Shown: positions 1 to 9,528 of the stretch, one piece after another
Numbering within the stretch: position 1 is the stretch's first letter
Layout of the letters: every line of letters begins with the position of its first letter
Assembly: GCA_030323885.1 (NCBI GenBank)
Contig: CM059191.1
Location: 992,001-1,056,000 of the forward strand
Length of the DNA: 64,000 nt
From: Branchipolynoe longqiensis
Lineage: Eukaryota; Annelida; Polychaeta; Phyllodocida; Polynoidae
Reading direction: 5' to 3'
Notes under the pieces: model-generated
What the model was told of the DNA's origin: nothing
Databases searched by the model: none
Seen by the model: the letters and a program-made list of their open reading frames with translations, nothing else
Translations under genes and position numbers: made by a program

Positions 1-1250
1 TGCAGCACAGGCCGAATTTGTCACCTGCTTTTCCTTGGCTAAAAAGAAATACTTCTCTGCAATAGATTTTTGTCACTCTCAAAACTTGGCTAATATGTAC
101 ATAAATATATATATATTAAACATATGCATGAAGCTTTAAATGTTTCATATTACCTTCAAGAAGAATTTTGATGTTGAAAATTATGCTCAACTCTAAAATG
201 TCACAGCTTTCTTAATTTTTCTCTGACATCAACAGTTTTAAAACTAAATATGTGAACTACATCATCAGTATGGCTGCAATAAGGGAATCTCTCAAAATAG
301 ATAAGTGCAGCTAAAGAAAAGGGGTAGCCTCTCTTCCCTATGCACTCCGTAGCGACCATAGCATAGGCCGTGCGGAGGCTGAGTTTGTCACATACTTGTT
401 GCTTCATAGCCAAATGCTCAGCATTATTAGGATATGGCAAGGACTGGGTGCCTCAATGTCAGGATAATATGACTGAGTGGGATATCAGTCATGGTGCTGG
501 TAGCCTGGTCTCCCAGTGCGCCATGAGTGCGCACTGTCACAAGTTGGTACCCGTTCTGATATAACCTTAGATGTTGCCAGGACGTAAGACTCCACCAACC
601 AACCTTCACTGGGTGCATGACGGTCTTGAAAATAATACCTAAGCTTCGAATTAACTAATAGATAGTATAATAGTATATTTTGAAAGCATTCAGAATTATT
701 TTAATATTCATTAGGTATAATTCGATTTCCGTTTGAATCAGGTTGAATTGAAGTTGACCCACAATTGAATTTAAGCGTGATAGGCCTAGGCCATCATAGG
801 GAATTTCCTTCTTTTGTATTTTTACTTCTAACTTCTATCATACATAAAGTGTAAAACTCGTGGAAGACTTAATCACGAGACACCGTATCAACACAAAATG
901 AGGGCCCTTATGATTATAATATCGATATAAGTTATTAAATCTAGTGATTTTTTAATGAATAAAGCAAAAACAGTTGTAATACAGATTTCTACCAACTACT
1001 GTACACGACCAAGGCAGCTGTAATTTAATCCGACAGAACTATAAAATGAAGTGGATGTCCTTAGAGTTATTATCATTAGTGTATACATGTCGTCTCCTTT
1101 GAGACAACTCATCCACTTTTCGCTAACAAACCGTCTGGTGTTTGTGACAACATGGGCGTGGTAAACAATGACTGGGTACAGAGTTAATGCTATGCGATCC
1201 TTTAAGGTCGGGCATCTTAAACTCAGGACTACCTTTATGTCTAAGCCACT
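1..1250. other. Intergenic DNA, no gene seen
   Basis: AT-rich sequence upstream of coronin-7. The only recognisable component is a degraded tRNA-derived SINE (about 340-605). Short open frames here show no protein-family features. Confidence 0.6.
340..605 (+). repeat. SINE family B, degraded copy
   Basis: This copy shares successive landmarks with copies at 59.5 kb, 30.3 kb, 23.7 kb and 22.3 kb: a block like GCTTCATAGCCAAATGCTCA, then CATTATTAGGATATGGCAAG, the GTCAGGATAATATGACTGAG block, and an end like ATATAACCTTAGATGTTGCC. The tRNA-like head is poorly preserved here. Strand follows the tRNA-head orientation seen in better copies. Confidence 0.7.
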
Positions 1251-1251
1251 G

Positions 1252-2020
1252 CATCGATTCTGGCCTGGTAGGAACGGCTTAGTTCCAGCTTGTGGTGTTC
1301 GTATAGTGGTTACTTGGTAACCTTTCAGCAGTCACGTGCAAAATATAGCCTTGAAACCTTGCCTGCCGTACATTCATTTGTGGTTCTTTTACTTTTGGAC
1401 CGTTATGCCTAAACTGTTCAGGCCCAGTCACACCTTACCGGACTGGGGAATCGGACGAGTTCCGGTACTGTACGGCGATGTCCGGTACATGTCGGTACCC
1501 ATCCGGCGGTGTCCGGTACAAGTTTTGAACATGCACACAACTTTTACGGGACACCGCCGGACTGACGTATTCGGTTGGTGTCCGGTACATGTCCGGTACC
1601 CATCCGTTGGTGTCCGGTACATGTCCGGTATCCATCCGTTATGTGTCCGGTTCTCGTCCGGTACATGTACGGTACTTGTCCGGTCGCCCGGCGGCAATTG
1701 ACCCAATTACACTCTATTTCGGTACATTTCGATACATTTTATCACCGGACACCACCGGACTAGACAATTCTTTGTCCGGTTCATGTCCGTTGGTCAATCC
1801 GGTAAGGTGTGGCAGGCGCTTTACATCGATTCTGGCCTGCTGGGAATGGCTTAGTTCTCAGCTTGTGGTGTCCCTATAGTGGTTGCTTGGCAACCTTTCA
1901 GCATCCCGGTGCTCTATCCAGGTCACGTTCAGTCTACTGTAGTATTAACCACTCCAAGTGAAAAATATAGCCTCGAAACCTTGCCTGACTTGCAGGTATT
2001 TATTGTTCTTTTGCTATTGT
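1252..2020. repeat. Direct duplication flanking a CCGGTAC minisatellite
   Basis: Segment 1252-1400 recurs in diverged form at 1828-2018. Shared blocks are CATCGATTCTGGCCTG, AGCTTGTGGTGT, AACCTTTCAGCA, AAAATATAGCCT and GAAACCTTGCCTG. The second copy runs into the pyrimidine tract just before the first coding exon of coronin-7. Between the copies lies a CCGGTAC-rich tract. Confidence 0.75.
1430..1830. repeat. Degenerate minisatellite of TCCGGTAC units
   Basis: Units resembling GTGTCCGGTACATGTCCGGT followed by ACCCATCCG repeat around 1478-1680, with scattered inverted copies such as CGGGACACCGCCGGAC. All six frames look open only because the repeat is short and stop-poor. I see no protein. Confidence 0.8.
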
Positions 2021-2027
2021 TTTTCAG

Positions 2028-2098
2028 ATATCTTGATAATGTGGAAATTTAAAGTCTCCAAATACAAAAACACGGTTCCAAAGGTTCCAAAGCGTGAG
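2028..2098 (+). CDS. CORO7: Coronin-7 coding exon 1 (ATG at 2039)
   Basis: A pyrimidine-rich tract and TTTTTCAG at 2021-2027 suggest an acceptor, so 2028-2038 may be 5' UTR of an exon following an upstream noncoding exon. ATG at 2039 opens 20 codons, MWKFKVSKYKNTVPKVPKRE, matching the basic N-terminus of coronin-7. The donor is GAG|GTAAGT at 2098/2099, phase 0. Confidence 0.87.
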
Positions 2099-5000
2099 GT
2101 AAGTATCTGTTTTGTTTGATATTCAACGGTTAATAAAATATAAATTAAAAGCCTATTTTTGATAAGACATTCCACTCATATTTTCCTGACACTGAACCAA
2201 CAAATCCTTGCTCTGTCCTACTAATGGCACCAGGCAATAGACCGATATGTGTTATTTCATTTTTTAAGTCTTTGGTTTCACCTAGCCGTCGATAGAATCC
2301 CGTATGGAAATTGGGTACCATGTCCACTCTAGCCTCATGTACTGTCTGGGGAAAAAACTAAATAGAATGTAAAGCTTGATGGTTCCCTGCTATTTAATAT
2401 TTTAGCCATTGTTTTTTAATTACACTCATTGATTAAACAAGGGAAATTTCAACTGTGGAAATGAGTTTTCCTGATCCCACTGCTCCTTGCACTATCTAAA
2501 GGCCCTGTCACACTACGACGTATGGCGCCGGCGTGTGCGTAACGTGTTGAAATAAATTTCAAATCAAAATAGGTCCGCATACGCCAAACTTTTCGCACTG
2601 CGAAGGATAATGGGCATACATACAACGTACACACAACATACGTAATGTATGCAGAAAGTATCTCTGACCTATTGAGAGTGTTCATGTGCTCTCAATAGGT
2701 CAGAAATACCTTGTGGATACGTTACGTTCATTGTGTGTACGTTGTGTGTACGCACATTTTTATCCCTCACAGCGCGAAAAGTTTGGCGTATGCCGACCTA
2801 TTTTAATTTGAAATTTATTTCAACACGTGTACGCACACGCCGGCGCCATACGTCGTAGCGTGACAGGGCCTTTAGTAATGCCGGGCACCCGGCTAGGTAG
2901 CCATCTAATCTCATCCCTAAATAGTTCAAATTCACCATGGCTGTGTAGTGAGGTTAGCCCTGCCTATTCGCTTCCCTGCTCTCCTACCACACGACCCTGG
3001 CGACAACGGGGGAGTGTTGGAGTAGGAGACTGGTCACCTGGGTCATAATCGATTATGACGGTCCGGACCATTCGGATCATCCCGGTCGTCAGAATTTCAA
3101 ATAGAACACCCCGAGATGTACTTAAAAATACACGGGTGTGCAAAATGATCCGACTCAAATGTCCCACGTCTTTGGCTGGGGGCATCAGGAGCAATGACGT
3201 CATATTTGTGCTGGTATCTTATCTTATCTGTAGTGTCAGCCTGTACTGCTACGTGTTTTGGTACTATATCTATCTGCAGGTACACTACACTCAATCGGCC
3301 ATTTTTGATGCCCCGAGCGCATTTATTTATGCAACCCTAGTTTGTATGATCTGCGCATGTGCAAATAAATGGTTAGGATGATCCGAGGTGATTAATCGAT
3401 TACGGCCCTATTTATACCCAACCAATTGGTGGTCAGGTGACCAGCCCTCCCTGCTAGGGAACGGTATGTAATAGCACGTCACACCTGCCTCAGGGTGGTC
3501 CTTAGCCGCTGCCGTATTGGCCACTCGTGTCTTACACATGCTTTTCTGCTCAAGGGGGAACCTCCTCCTGAATGTATTGGGTGTCAGTCCCCGCTGACAC
3601 TCAAACACATTTTTACTAAGTTGCGTTGGTTTTTTGGTCCTGCACCAACAATTCTACACTGCAGACAGTATGCATGACCTTTTTACTAAAGTAAATCAAG
3701 AAAACATTTTAGCCTTTTTGAGGGCAGCTGGACTGTATGACCTCATATAGTTTACTAAATAAATTCTATCAATTATTAATAAAACTTTTCTTTTTCTATG
3801 GGAATTTGTTTTCCTTGACCACAAATATATGATTGTGAGCTTTCTAATTTAATGAGCGTCTATTGGCACATAATTGATTGTCTGCTTTTACATGTAAAAG
3901 CAATGGTTTGAACAAAAAAACAAACATTTCTCGCCGTGAATATGGCCTATGCTGCCGACACGGCGTAAAGCAACCACCAATCAATCAATGAAACCTGCCT
4001 CAGGGTCAGTCTATGACTAGTACTTGACCTCTCGAGGTGGAGGAGGGGAGGAGAGGGGGGGATAAAAGGGTATCGACACACCAGTGTTAGTGTTTCTTGC
4101 CTTCTTCGGTTCCGGGGTTCAAGTATGGAGAACTAACATCATTACACCCTAAAGGCCGCAAAACCAGTACTTCAATCCTAGAAATAGATGTTCAACTGGA
4201 GTAAAAGTTTGAGTACTCTTTTGTTATTAAACAACAAGAAATGTTTCATTTTGTGCTACATTGCGGTTATAGGAATGGATCAGTGACGTGCCTGTGTCAC
4301 TGGGCTACCAGTCATGTGGGAATCACGTGACTGCCAGTGGTGCCCTAATGGCCTTCAATGTCGACAACAACGGTATGTGTGTTTTAATGCACTTTAAAGT
4401 TACAATTGATCTATTTTGACATTATGGGGGGGGAAAAACCATACATCCGAAGTTATTGTTCTTTACTTACACAGCAAGTTTACTGCTAAAACTATATATT
4501 TGGTAGAAGTCATAGTCAATTACAGTAAAACCTCTCTAAATGACCCACCTTGGGACCGACTTTAAGTGGTCAATTTAGGGAGGTGGTCGGTTTAGGGAGT
4601 GAGAATGTGGTTACAATGGTATTGTTGGGACCCAAATAAAGCGATCGATATAGGGGAGTGGTCGATCTATGGAAGTGGTCGGTTACAGAAGTTTTACTGT
4701 ATATGGCAATTCCTCATCATGATTGCTCTTGCGTGATTGGGGTATAATTCCTAGCAACTCGTGAGGTCATCAGGATGGGTTCAGACTTGACTGCGCACTG
4801 CCAGTGACTTTATAATGCTGCCATTTTCGGATACAGAGCCGCTGGAACTATGATACTGTATCTCACTCAGTCCCGTTATTCTGACACTGGAGCCATAATC
4901 TTCTAATCTATAATGCCAGGCAATGCCGTTCTTTAAGGTTTGGATTCAACCGAGTGGAGATCGAACCCGCGACCTTTCAGCATGGGAAGCACTCATCGGG

Positions 5001-7253
5001 TTATGTACAAAAGCAACATCTATAACATTCTTGGAATGTCGACTACATTGTACACCTTCATGTTCTGTGTGAACATCCAATATATACATCAAGTTACCGA
5101 TTTGAACTAGTTGAATCTTTGGATCATAATTTGACCAGTTTTCCACTTCTTTGCTTTTTTTCTCTCAATGAAAGAAGACAACATAATTTTAGCAAGTTGA
5201 TAGCTGCAAATATGTAAGCCCATTAAAACAATGTTATGCCACGTAGTGTGTGGTTCACACAAACTTCGTATACAACCTTGTTTATTAATTTGGTATGATT
5301 TTCACGTATTTTAACATTTCTCTTTCATCAGGAAGTTTGGCCATTCTTCCCGTTCAGACAAGATGTCGACAGAGCATGGGTATGCCTCTCCTCCACTGCC
5401 ATGCTGGTAAGATACATTTTAATAGTGAATTTAAATATAAAATTGTTTTTGATTACTTTTTATTGCACTCCATTTATTCCTTCCCTCATTAGCTGATTCT
5501 TAAGCTTCACTTAATCTTTTAAAGCAGAAGGTGATTTGTTCAAAGAAGATGCAATAAAAAATTAAGTACAGTTATTTAATTATTAAACACAAAAATAAAT
5601 AAAGCCTTTTCTAATCATAAAATATAAATCTCAATGTATTTACCAATATGGCCCCATGTGGTAGCACTGGAAGTAGGAAGACCAAGTACTCAAATTCACA
5701 TATCTCCTACTAATAAGAATTGAATACTTTACCTTCTCTCCTCTTTAAAAAAAAAAGAAGAGTTTTAACCTGTAGTTTAGTGCAAAATCATAACACAAAC
5801 TTAATAAAGTTTGTCAATCTTTATTAGCTTTGGATTTTGCATTTACACGCCCAAAATGCTTGACCTGGACATTTTCTTCCCCAGATTTCGTGACTGATTT
5901 TGAATTCAGTCCGCACGATGACTACTTGCTGGGAACAGGATCCCAAGATTGCACTGTGAGTAACTTATTTGGATTATTTCGGGTGTGGAAATTGTTCATA
6001 TTGGTTGGCAATATGGGTAGTTCGGGACCGACGAGGAGCTGACCCCCCCCCCACCCCCGCCTCCTCCCTCCCCTGCTCGCACACCCGAACCCCCCCCCCC
6101 CCATCTCCCTGCTGGCTGCCCTCCAGGTGGCGGCACTCACCCCCCTCCCCTTTCGGGCTCGATAGCTGGACCTACCTCCAGGTGGCGGCACCCACGCCGC
6201 GCTGGTGCCGCCGTCGGCACCCATCAAAACCTGACCACTTCCGCCTCCCCAAGCCTACACCCACTTCTCAACCAGACGCCTGACCGCTAACACCTCCAAC
6301 TTTCTCCGCCCCCCCCCCCCAACTCCCTATGAAGCCCCCCCCCCAACTCCCTATGACGCCCCCCCCGCCCCCCCAACCACCGAGGGTTGAGGCCCGGGTC
6401 ACGCACATACCCCTCATCACATGACCGATGACTGCCCCCACTGACCTCTTTTTCCCCCCCTTTCTTTGACCCTTATTTTGACCTGCCATACAACGATTAT
6501 GTCCTTGCTCAATTGATTAACTACCTCGATGAACTCTTGTCCTTATGACTAACGGACCATTACGGACCGATGAACATTACCTACCTGATACTACACTGTT
6601 ATAACTCTATGCTCATTACTCTATTACGACCATGAACTTAACGTGGTGTTCTCTGTGGCGTAGTGGTTAGAGTGTCTGACTTTTTTCTAATCTGAGGGTC
6701 GGCGGTTCGATTCCCCATGCCCCCAGCTCTGCCAATTTGGATTTCCACCGCTGTGTATAACTTACAGCGTCATCAAAGGCCGGTTGCTTTCATACCATGT
6801 CTATGTGGTGTGGGAGGTTAAAAATCCCTTGGGTCGGTAAAAGTGTAGGCTCGGGCTTTCCATCGACCAGCAGTGGAATGAGGAAGACCAGTCGTCTATG
6901 CCTGAAATTTCCCCTGCTTAAACAACTAATGGACCAAAAAAAACCTACCTGCTATTATATTGTTATAACTCATGCCTAATCATTGTCGATTAACTCATAT
7001 CACTCTTACTACCATGCCTTCCTATCCTGAATAAATTGCCATACTATAGCTCTGTCTCGTGTCCTGAATTATTCCAATACAGTGAAGCGCGTTTGCGGTT
7101 GAAAAATTACTGATAGAATAACAACGGGTTGTCCCTGTCGCCTGAATAAATTAAATTTCTCTCTCCTTAAAATGTTCAAAGACATATTGTACTGTGCCTT
7201 AGGATCGCTTCTGCCAGTGAGGGCGCTTTATTAAATTTACTTTTTAAACGATA

Positions 7254-7286
<33 letters not shown>

Positions 7287-7987
7287 ACTATTTGGGACAG
7301 AGTCAAAGTGTTCGTAATTATGCATTGGCCGGAATGCAAAGCTACATCGTATTTTTAATCTTTTGGTTTTATACATCGTTTATTATTTTTGAAGGATGCC
7401 TTTTCTTTCTATTTCCCCCTGTTTTTTTAATGCAGAGGCACTGGGTTTCCAGCGAGAGGCATTTGTATGCAATTTACCCAAGATTATATATATATATGTA
7501 GCCGTTGGCGTGGTTTTTACATGTGACAAGTCTGAGTGGATGGGGGTGATTTCAAATGAATCGAACCCAAAGTCTGAGTGCCATTTGAACTCATCCCGCC
7601 CATTCGTGAAGACTATTATGATGCCTATAAGTATATACAATCATGCTTTTCGTTTTCAGACTAAGCACAGCTATCTTTCTATGTATACTAGTAACCTGGA
7701 TAATAATACTAGTATTATTCAGCTGGGTAGAAAGCACCCTTGTATCAAAGCAGAACCACCCTAACTCACTGACCCTTCGCGTGGTTTGCCTTTCCGCCGT
7801 CAGGTTCGCCTCTGGCGCGTCCCGGAGGGCGGGGTCACCGGGACCCCGTGCAACGCAACCCTCATCACCACAGAGGAACGCCGCATTGAGAGCGTCCACT
7901 GGCATCCGGCTGCACACGGCGTCCTGGGTGTGACGTCACACCACACGCTCAAGGTGTTTGACGTGGCCAGCCAGAAGGTCATCTACG
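2039..7987 (+). CDS. CORO7: Coronin-7 (POD-1 like), N-terminal part, five exons
   Basis: Coding exons are 2039-2098, 4273-4372, 5332-5406, 5885-5955 and 7804-7987, joined through GT-AG introns with phases that all agree (about 163 codons). The product begins MWKFKVSKYKNTVPKVPKRE and continues into a WD40 propeller with GTGSQDCTVRLWRVPEGG, VHWHPAAHGVLGV and LKVFDVASQKV, colinear with the start of animal coronin-7. Coronin-7 is a tandem two-propeller protein of roughly 900-plus residues, linked in other animals to Golgi export and F-actin regulation. Only the first two to three blades of propeller one are present. No later exon is found between 7988 and the gap at 21700, so the gene is incomplete here. 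Introns hold a LINE fragment, SINEs, a MITE and a C-rich tract. Identification is firm; completeness is not. Confidence 0.9.
2496..2875. repeat. Foldback MITE, about 380 bp with roughly 180-bp arms
   Basis: The arm starting CTAAAGGCCCTGTCAC is mirrored by GTGACAGGGCCTTTAG at the other end. Complementarity continues inward through TACGACGTATGGCGCCGGCG and AAACTTTTCGC to a centre at CTATTGAGAG / CTCTCAATAG (about 2670-2700). The arms differ by scattered substitutions. No ORF. Non-autonomous DNA transposon type, superfamily not determined. Confidence 0.9.
3036..3412. repeat. Possible MITE with AATCGATTA ends
   Basis: CATAATCGATTATGACGG near 3044 and the reverse complement GGCCGTAATCGATTAATCAC near 3390-3405 mirror one another. 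CGGATCATCC follows inward on both sides. The match is short and uneven. The GTAATCGATTAA end recurs at 61.39 and 62.65 kb. Confidence 0.4.
3483..3996 (+). pseudogene. LINE 3' fragment: C-terminal zinc-knuckle-like region and tail
   Basis: Translation gives VLSRCRIGHSCLTHAFLLKG, then PPECIGCQSPLTLKHIFTK. This is the C-terminal CxxC...H module downstream of RNase H in several invertebrate LINEs, with frame breaks after about 3620. The 3' flank (3925-3996) has GGCCTATGCTGCCGACACGG and a CAAT-rich end, typical of a LINE tail. Everything 5' of this is missing, consistent with 5' truncation during insertion. Confidence 0.65.
4273..4372 (+). CDS. CORO7: Coronin-7 exon 2
   Basis: Bounded by TTATAG|GAATGG and AACG|GTATGT. 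Encodes EWISDVPVSLGYQSC and onwards to ALMAFNVDNN in phase 0 to phase 1. The WISD start and the free-standing cysteine/asparagine pattern fit the coronin-7 N-terminus. Confidence 0.88.
4521..4701. mobile_element. Pogo/Tigger-like MITE
   Basis: A 181-bp unit begins TACAGTAAAACCTCTCTAAA and ends in the inverted GTTTTACTGTA, with TA on each side as the probable target duplication. It is about 80 percent similar by eye to the copy at 35980-36160, sharing GACTTTAAGTGGTC, GTTACAATGGTATTGTTG and ATCGATATAGGGGAGTGGTC. Non-coding. Confidence 0.85.
4735..4990 (-). repeat. SINE family B, diverged copy
   Basis: Contains GGTCATCAGGATGGGTTCAG, TTTATAATGCTGCC, CTCACTCAGTCCCGTTATTC, CTATAATGCCAGGCAATGCC and, at the end, a decayed tRNA-like head with GATCGAACCCGCGACCT. 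It follows the same order of blocks as the 59.5-kb copy. Confidence 0.6.
5332..5406 (+). CDS. CORO7: Coronin-7 exon 3
   Basis: Bounded by TCATCAG|GAAG and GCTG|GTAAGA, phase 1 to 1, 75 nt. Encodes GSLAILPVQTRCRQSMGMPL then LHCHA, the strand leading into blade 1, where vertebrate coronin-7 has a similar HLGCHSD stretch. Confidence 0.87.
5407..5884 (+). other. CORO7: Coronin-7 intron 3, nothing recognised
   Basis: AT-rich sequence with poly-A runs. No repeat or exon recognised. Confidence 0.6.
5885..5955 (+). CDS. CORO7: Coronin-7 exon 4 (WD40 blade)
   Basis: Bounded by CCCCAG|ATTTC and GCACT|GTGAGT, phase 1 to 0, 71 nt. Encodes DFVTDFEFSPHDDYLLGTGS and QDCT. This is the classic WD40 strand of coronins (DFxFSPxDDxLLxTGSxD). 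Confidence 0.9.
6039..6480. repeat. C-rich low-complexity tract (G-rich on - strand)
   Basis: Runs of eight to twelve cytosines recur near 6043, 6090, 6310, 6340 and 6360, with an internal duplication of CTCCAGGTGGCGGCAC (6121, 6177). Apparent ORFs on both strands are compositional. The - strand has closely spaced G-runs that could form G-quadruplexes. Confidence 0.8.
6643..6943 (+). mobile_element. SINE family A, tail type I, full-length
   Basis: tRNA-derived head: GTGGTGTTCTCTGTGGCG, then a box A-like TAGTGGTTAGAGTGTCTGAC and a box B GGTTCGATTCC. The body has CTGCCAATTTGGATTTCCAC and CTTGGGTCGGTAAAAGTGTA. Tail type I is AGTGGAATGAGGAAGACCAG and CCCCTGCTTAAACAACTAAT followed by oligo-A. Pol III internal promoters are implied by the boxes. 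Confidence 0.88.
7254..7285. repeat. (ATT)n microsatellite
   Basis: About ten ATT units in coronin-7 intron 4. Confidence 0.95.
7804..7987 (+). CDS. CORO7: Coronin-7 exon 5 (WD40 blade), last exon found
   Basis: Bounded by CGTCAG|GTTCGC and CTACG|GTGAGT, 184 nt, phase 0 to 1. Encodes VRLWRVPEGG, then ERRIESVHWHPAAHGVLG and HTLKVFDVASQKVIY. A tRNA-derived SINE begins only about 20 bases after the donor. Reading through the donor gives a longer open frame, but that extension is SINE sequence. Confidence 0.92.
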
Positions 7988-8007
7988 GTGAGTGTGATTG
8001 CGACACA

Positions 8008-8345
8008 GTGGTGTTCTCTGTGGAAGAGTGGTTAGAGTGGCAGAGTGGCAGGATGGTTAGAGTGTCTCACTTTTTACGAGGTCAGGCTCCTAATCTGAAG
8101 GTCGGTGGTTCGATTCCCTGTGTCCCCCATCTCTGCCAATTTGGATTTCCACCGCTGTGTATAACTTACAGCGTCATCAAAGGCCGGTTGCTCTCATACC
8201 ATGTCTATGTGGTGTGCGAGGTTAAAATCCCTTGGGTCGGTAAATGTGTAGGCTCGGGCTTTCTATTGACAAACTGTCTAATGGTGAAAACAAGTCTATT
8301 CAGACTTATCAATGATATCAAGAAAAAAAAACACACGCAAAAAAA
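8008..8345 (+). mobile_element. SINE family A, tail type II
   Basis: Starts GTGGTGTTCTCTGTGG, 20 bases after the exon-5 donor. The box-A region is partly duplicated (GAGTGGTTAGAGTGG, then GGATGGTTAGAGTGTCTCAC). Box B is GGTTCGATTCC. The body matches the 6643 copy. The tail differs: TAATGGTGAAAACAAG, a perfect hairpin AAGTCT-ATTC-AGACTT (8292-8307), then an A-rich end. The same tail type occurs at 52.1 kb and resembles the LINE 3' tail at 50.09 kb. Confidence 0.87.
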
Positions 8346-8499
8346 ACAGTGGGCAAGGCTTAGCCAGAAATTAATCAATTATAGCACAAAATTGTTTGCA
8401 TCTGCTTACAAGAAATTAGAATATTGTAAGTGCAAATGGCTATTTTCAGTCAATCTAAGTACAATCCAGTTGATATTTCTAGAATATGAATAATTTGTT

Positions 8500-8790
8500 A
8501 AAAGTTGCATAATCCGATGGTTTTGAGTTTCTGTCAATTTTCTGAGATAAATATATTAAATTGATTGTTATAATCTACTTCACTTTAGTTTGAAGTAACT
8601 TTTATTTTAAATGGCTAACTTTGGAGATATTTGAAGTGCAAACATTACAAATTAATTTGAGCAAGTATGCCAAAACCCTGACACCATTGGCTTCAGCAGT
8701 AACATAGTCTATTAAATTGACTCATCATTCGCTTATATGTGGCAACACATGCTTAATAAGTGCATCATTATCTGGGTAGTTTCATGGTAA
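8500..8790 (+). repeat. Interspersed repeat family C
   Basis: Begins AAAGTTGCATAATCCGATGG and continues with TTCTGAGATAAATATATTAA, CTTTTATTTTAAATGGCTAA, TTCAGCAGTAACATAGTCTA and TGCTTAATAAGTGCATCA. Copies with the same block order lie at 22.70, 35.01 (+), and 31.86, 32.80, 36.17 kb (-). No ORF. Class unknown. Confidence 0.75.
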
Positions 8791-8917
8791 ATGGGGCCAA
8801 TGTGCTTTTCAGTATGTAATGGTCCAAAACAATTATGGAAAGAGTAGAGGAGCTATTTTCTTTATAGAACTGGTATTCTTACACTTTGGAGAAATAGATA
8901 TGAACAAATTAAGGCCT

Positions 8918-9146
8918 AATTCACACACTCGTACAATTAAGGAGACAAGACATCGCATAGTTAAAGTTAAGTTTATTTGGAATTTAAATAAAATTAATCA
9001 GGGCTGACGGATCAGCTAGCAGTCAAGTTGAGGACTTGGTGCAGAGACCATATCCTGAGCAGTTCAGAGCAACGTGAGAATTAATGAAAGTCCAATCAGG
9101 CAGTTCAGTGGAGAACGGGTGTCTATTCTGAGCAGCACTCACGCCA
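8918..9146. repeat. Ngaro-like element 1, terminal repeat B2
   Basis: Starts at ATTCACACACTCGTACAATT and ends CAGCACTCACGCCA. It pairs with 9300-9528 at an offset of 382 bp, with only a few mismatches (for example TTGGTGC versus TCGGTGC). Confidence 0.9.
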
Positions 9147-9299
9147 CTTAATCGTGGGTGGGAGGGTGGGTGAGCAGTGTTGAACGAAGACCGGCCAGCA
9201 GCGAAGTGAGGGCTAGGAGGACTGGGCGGCAACAGGAAAGCGAAAAATAGAACAGCCTCGTGTGCAAATTATCCATGTTAGCCTGCAGCCAACATGTTT

Positions 9300-9528
9300 A
9301 ATTCACACACTCGTACAATTAAGGAGACAAGACATCGCATAGTTAAAGTTAAGTTTATTTGGAATTTAAATAAAATTAATCAGGGCTGACGGATCAGCTA
9401 GCAGTCAAGTTGAGGACTCGGTGCAGAGACCATATCCTGAGCAGTTCAGAGAAACATGAGAATTAATGAAAGTCCAATCAGGCAGTTCAGTGGAGAACGG
9501 GTGTCTATTCTGAGCAGCACTCACGCCA
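9300..9528. repeat. Ngaro-like element 1, repeat B1
   Basis: Second copy of the 229-bp repeat. It overlaps the last codons of the recombinase frame (stop at 9521-9523), an arrangement usual in this class of element. Confidence 0.9.

Larger units (their letters stand above)
2099..4272 (+). other. CORO7: Coronin-7 intron 1
   Basis: Holds a long foldback (2496-2875), a possible MITE (3036-3412) and a LINE 3' fragment (3483-3996). No further exon is evident. Confidence 0.7.

Noticed and set aside
1336..1879. Overlapping ORFs of 60-121 codons
   Set aside because: Translations of the CCGGTAC minisatellite in several frames.
6661..6715. tRNA gene (box A and box B present)
   Set aside because: The acceptor stem does not close and the same head plus body and tail recurs at 8008 and 52376, so it is a SINE head and not a tRNA gene.
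7786..8493. 235-codon continuous protein
   Set aside because: Only 7804-7987 is coronin-7. The rest reads through a good GTGAGT donor into a SINE and intron.
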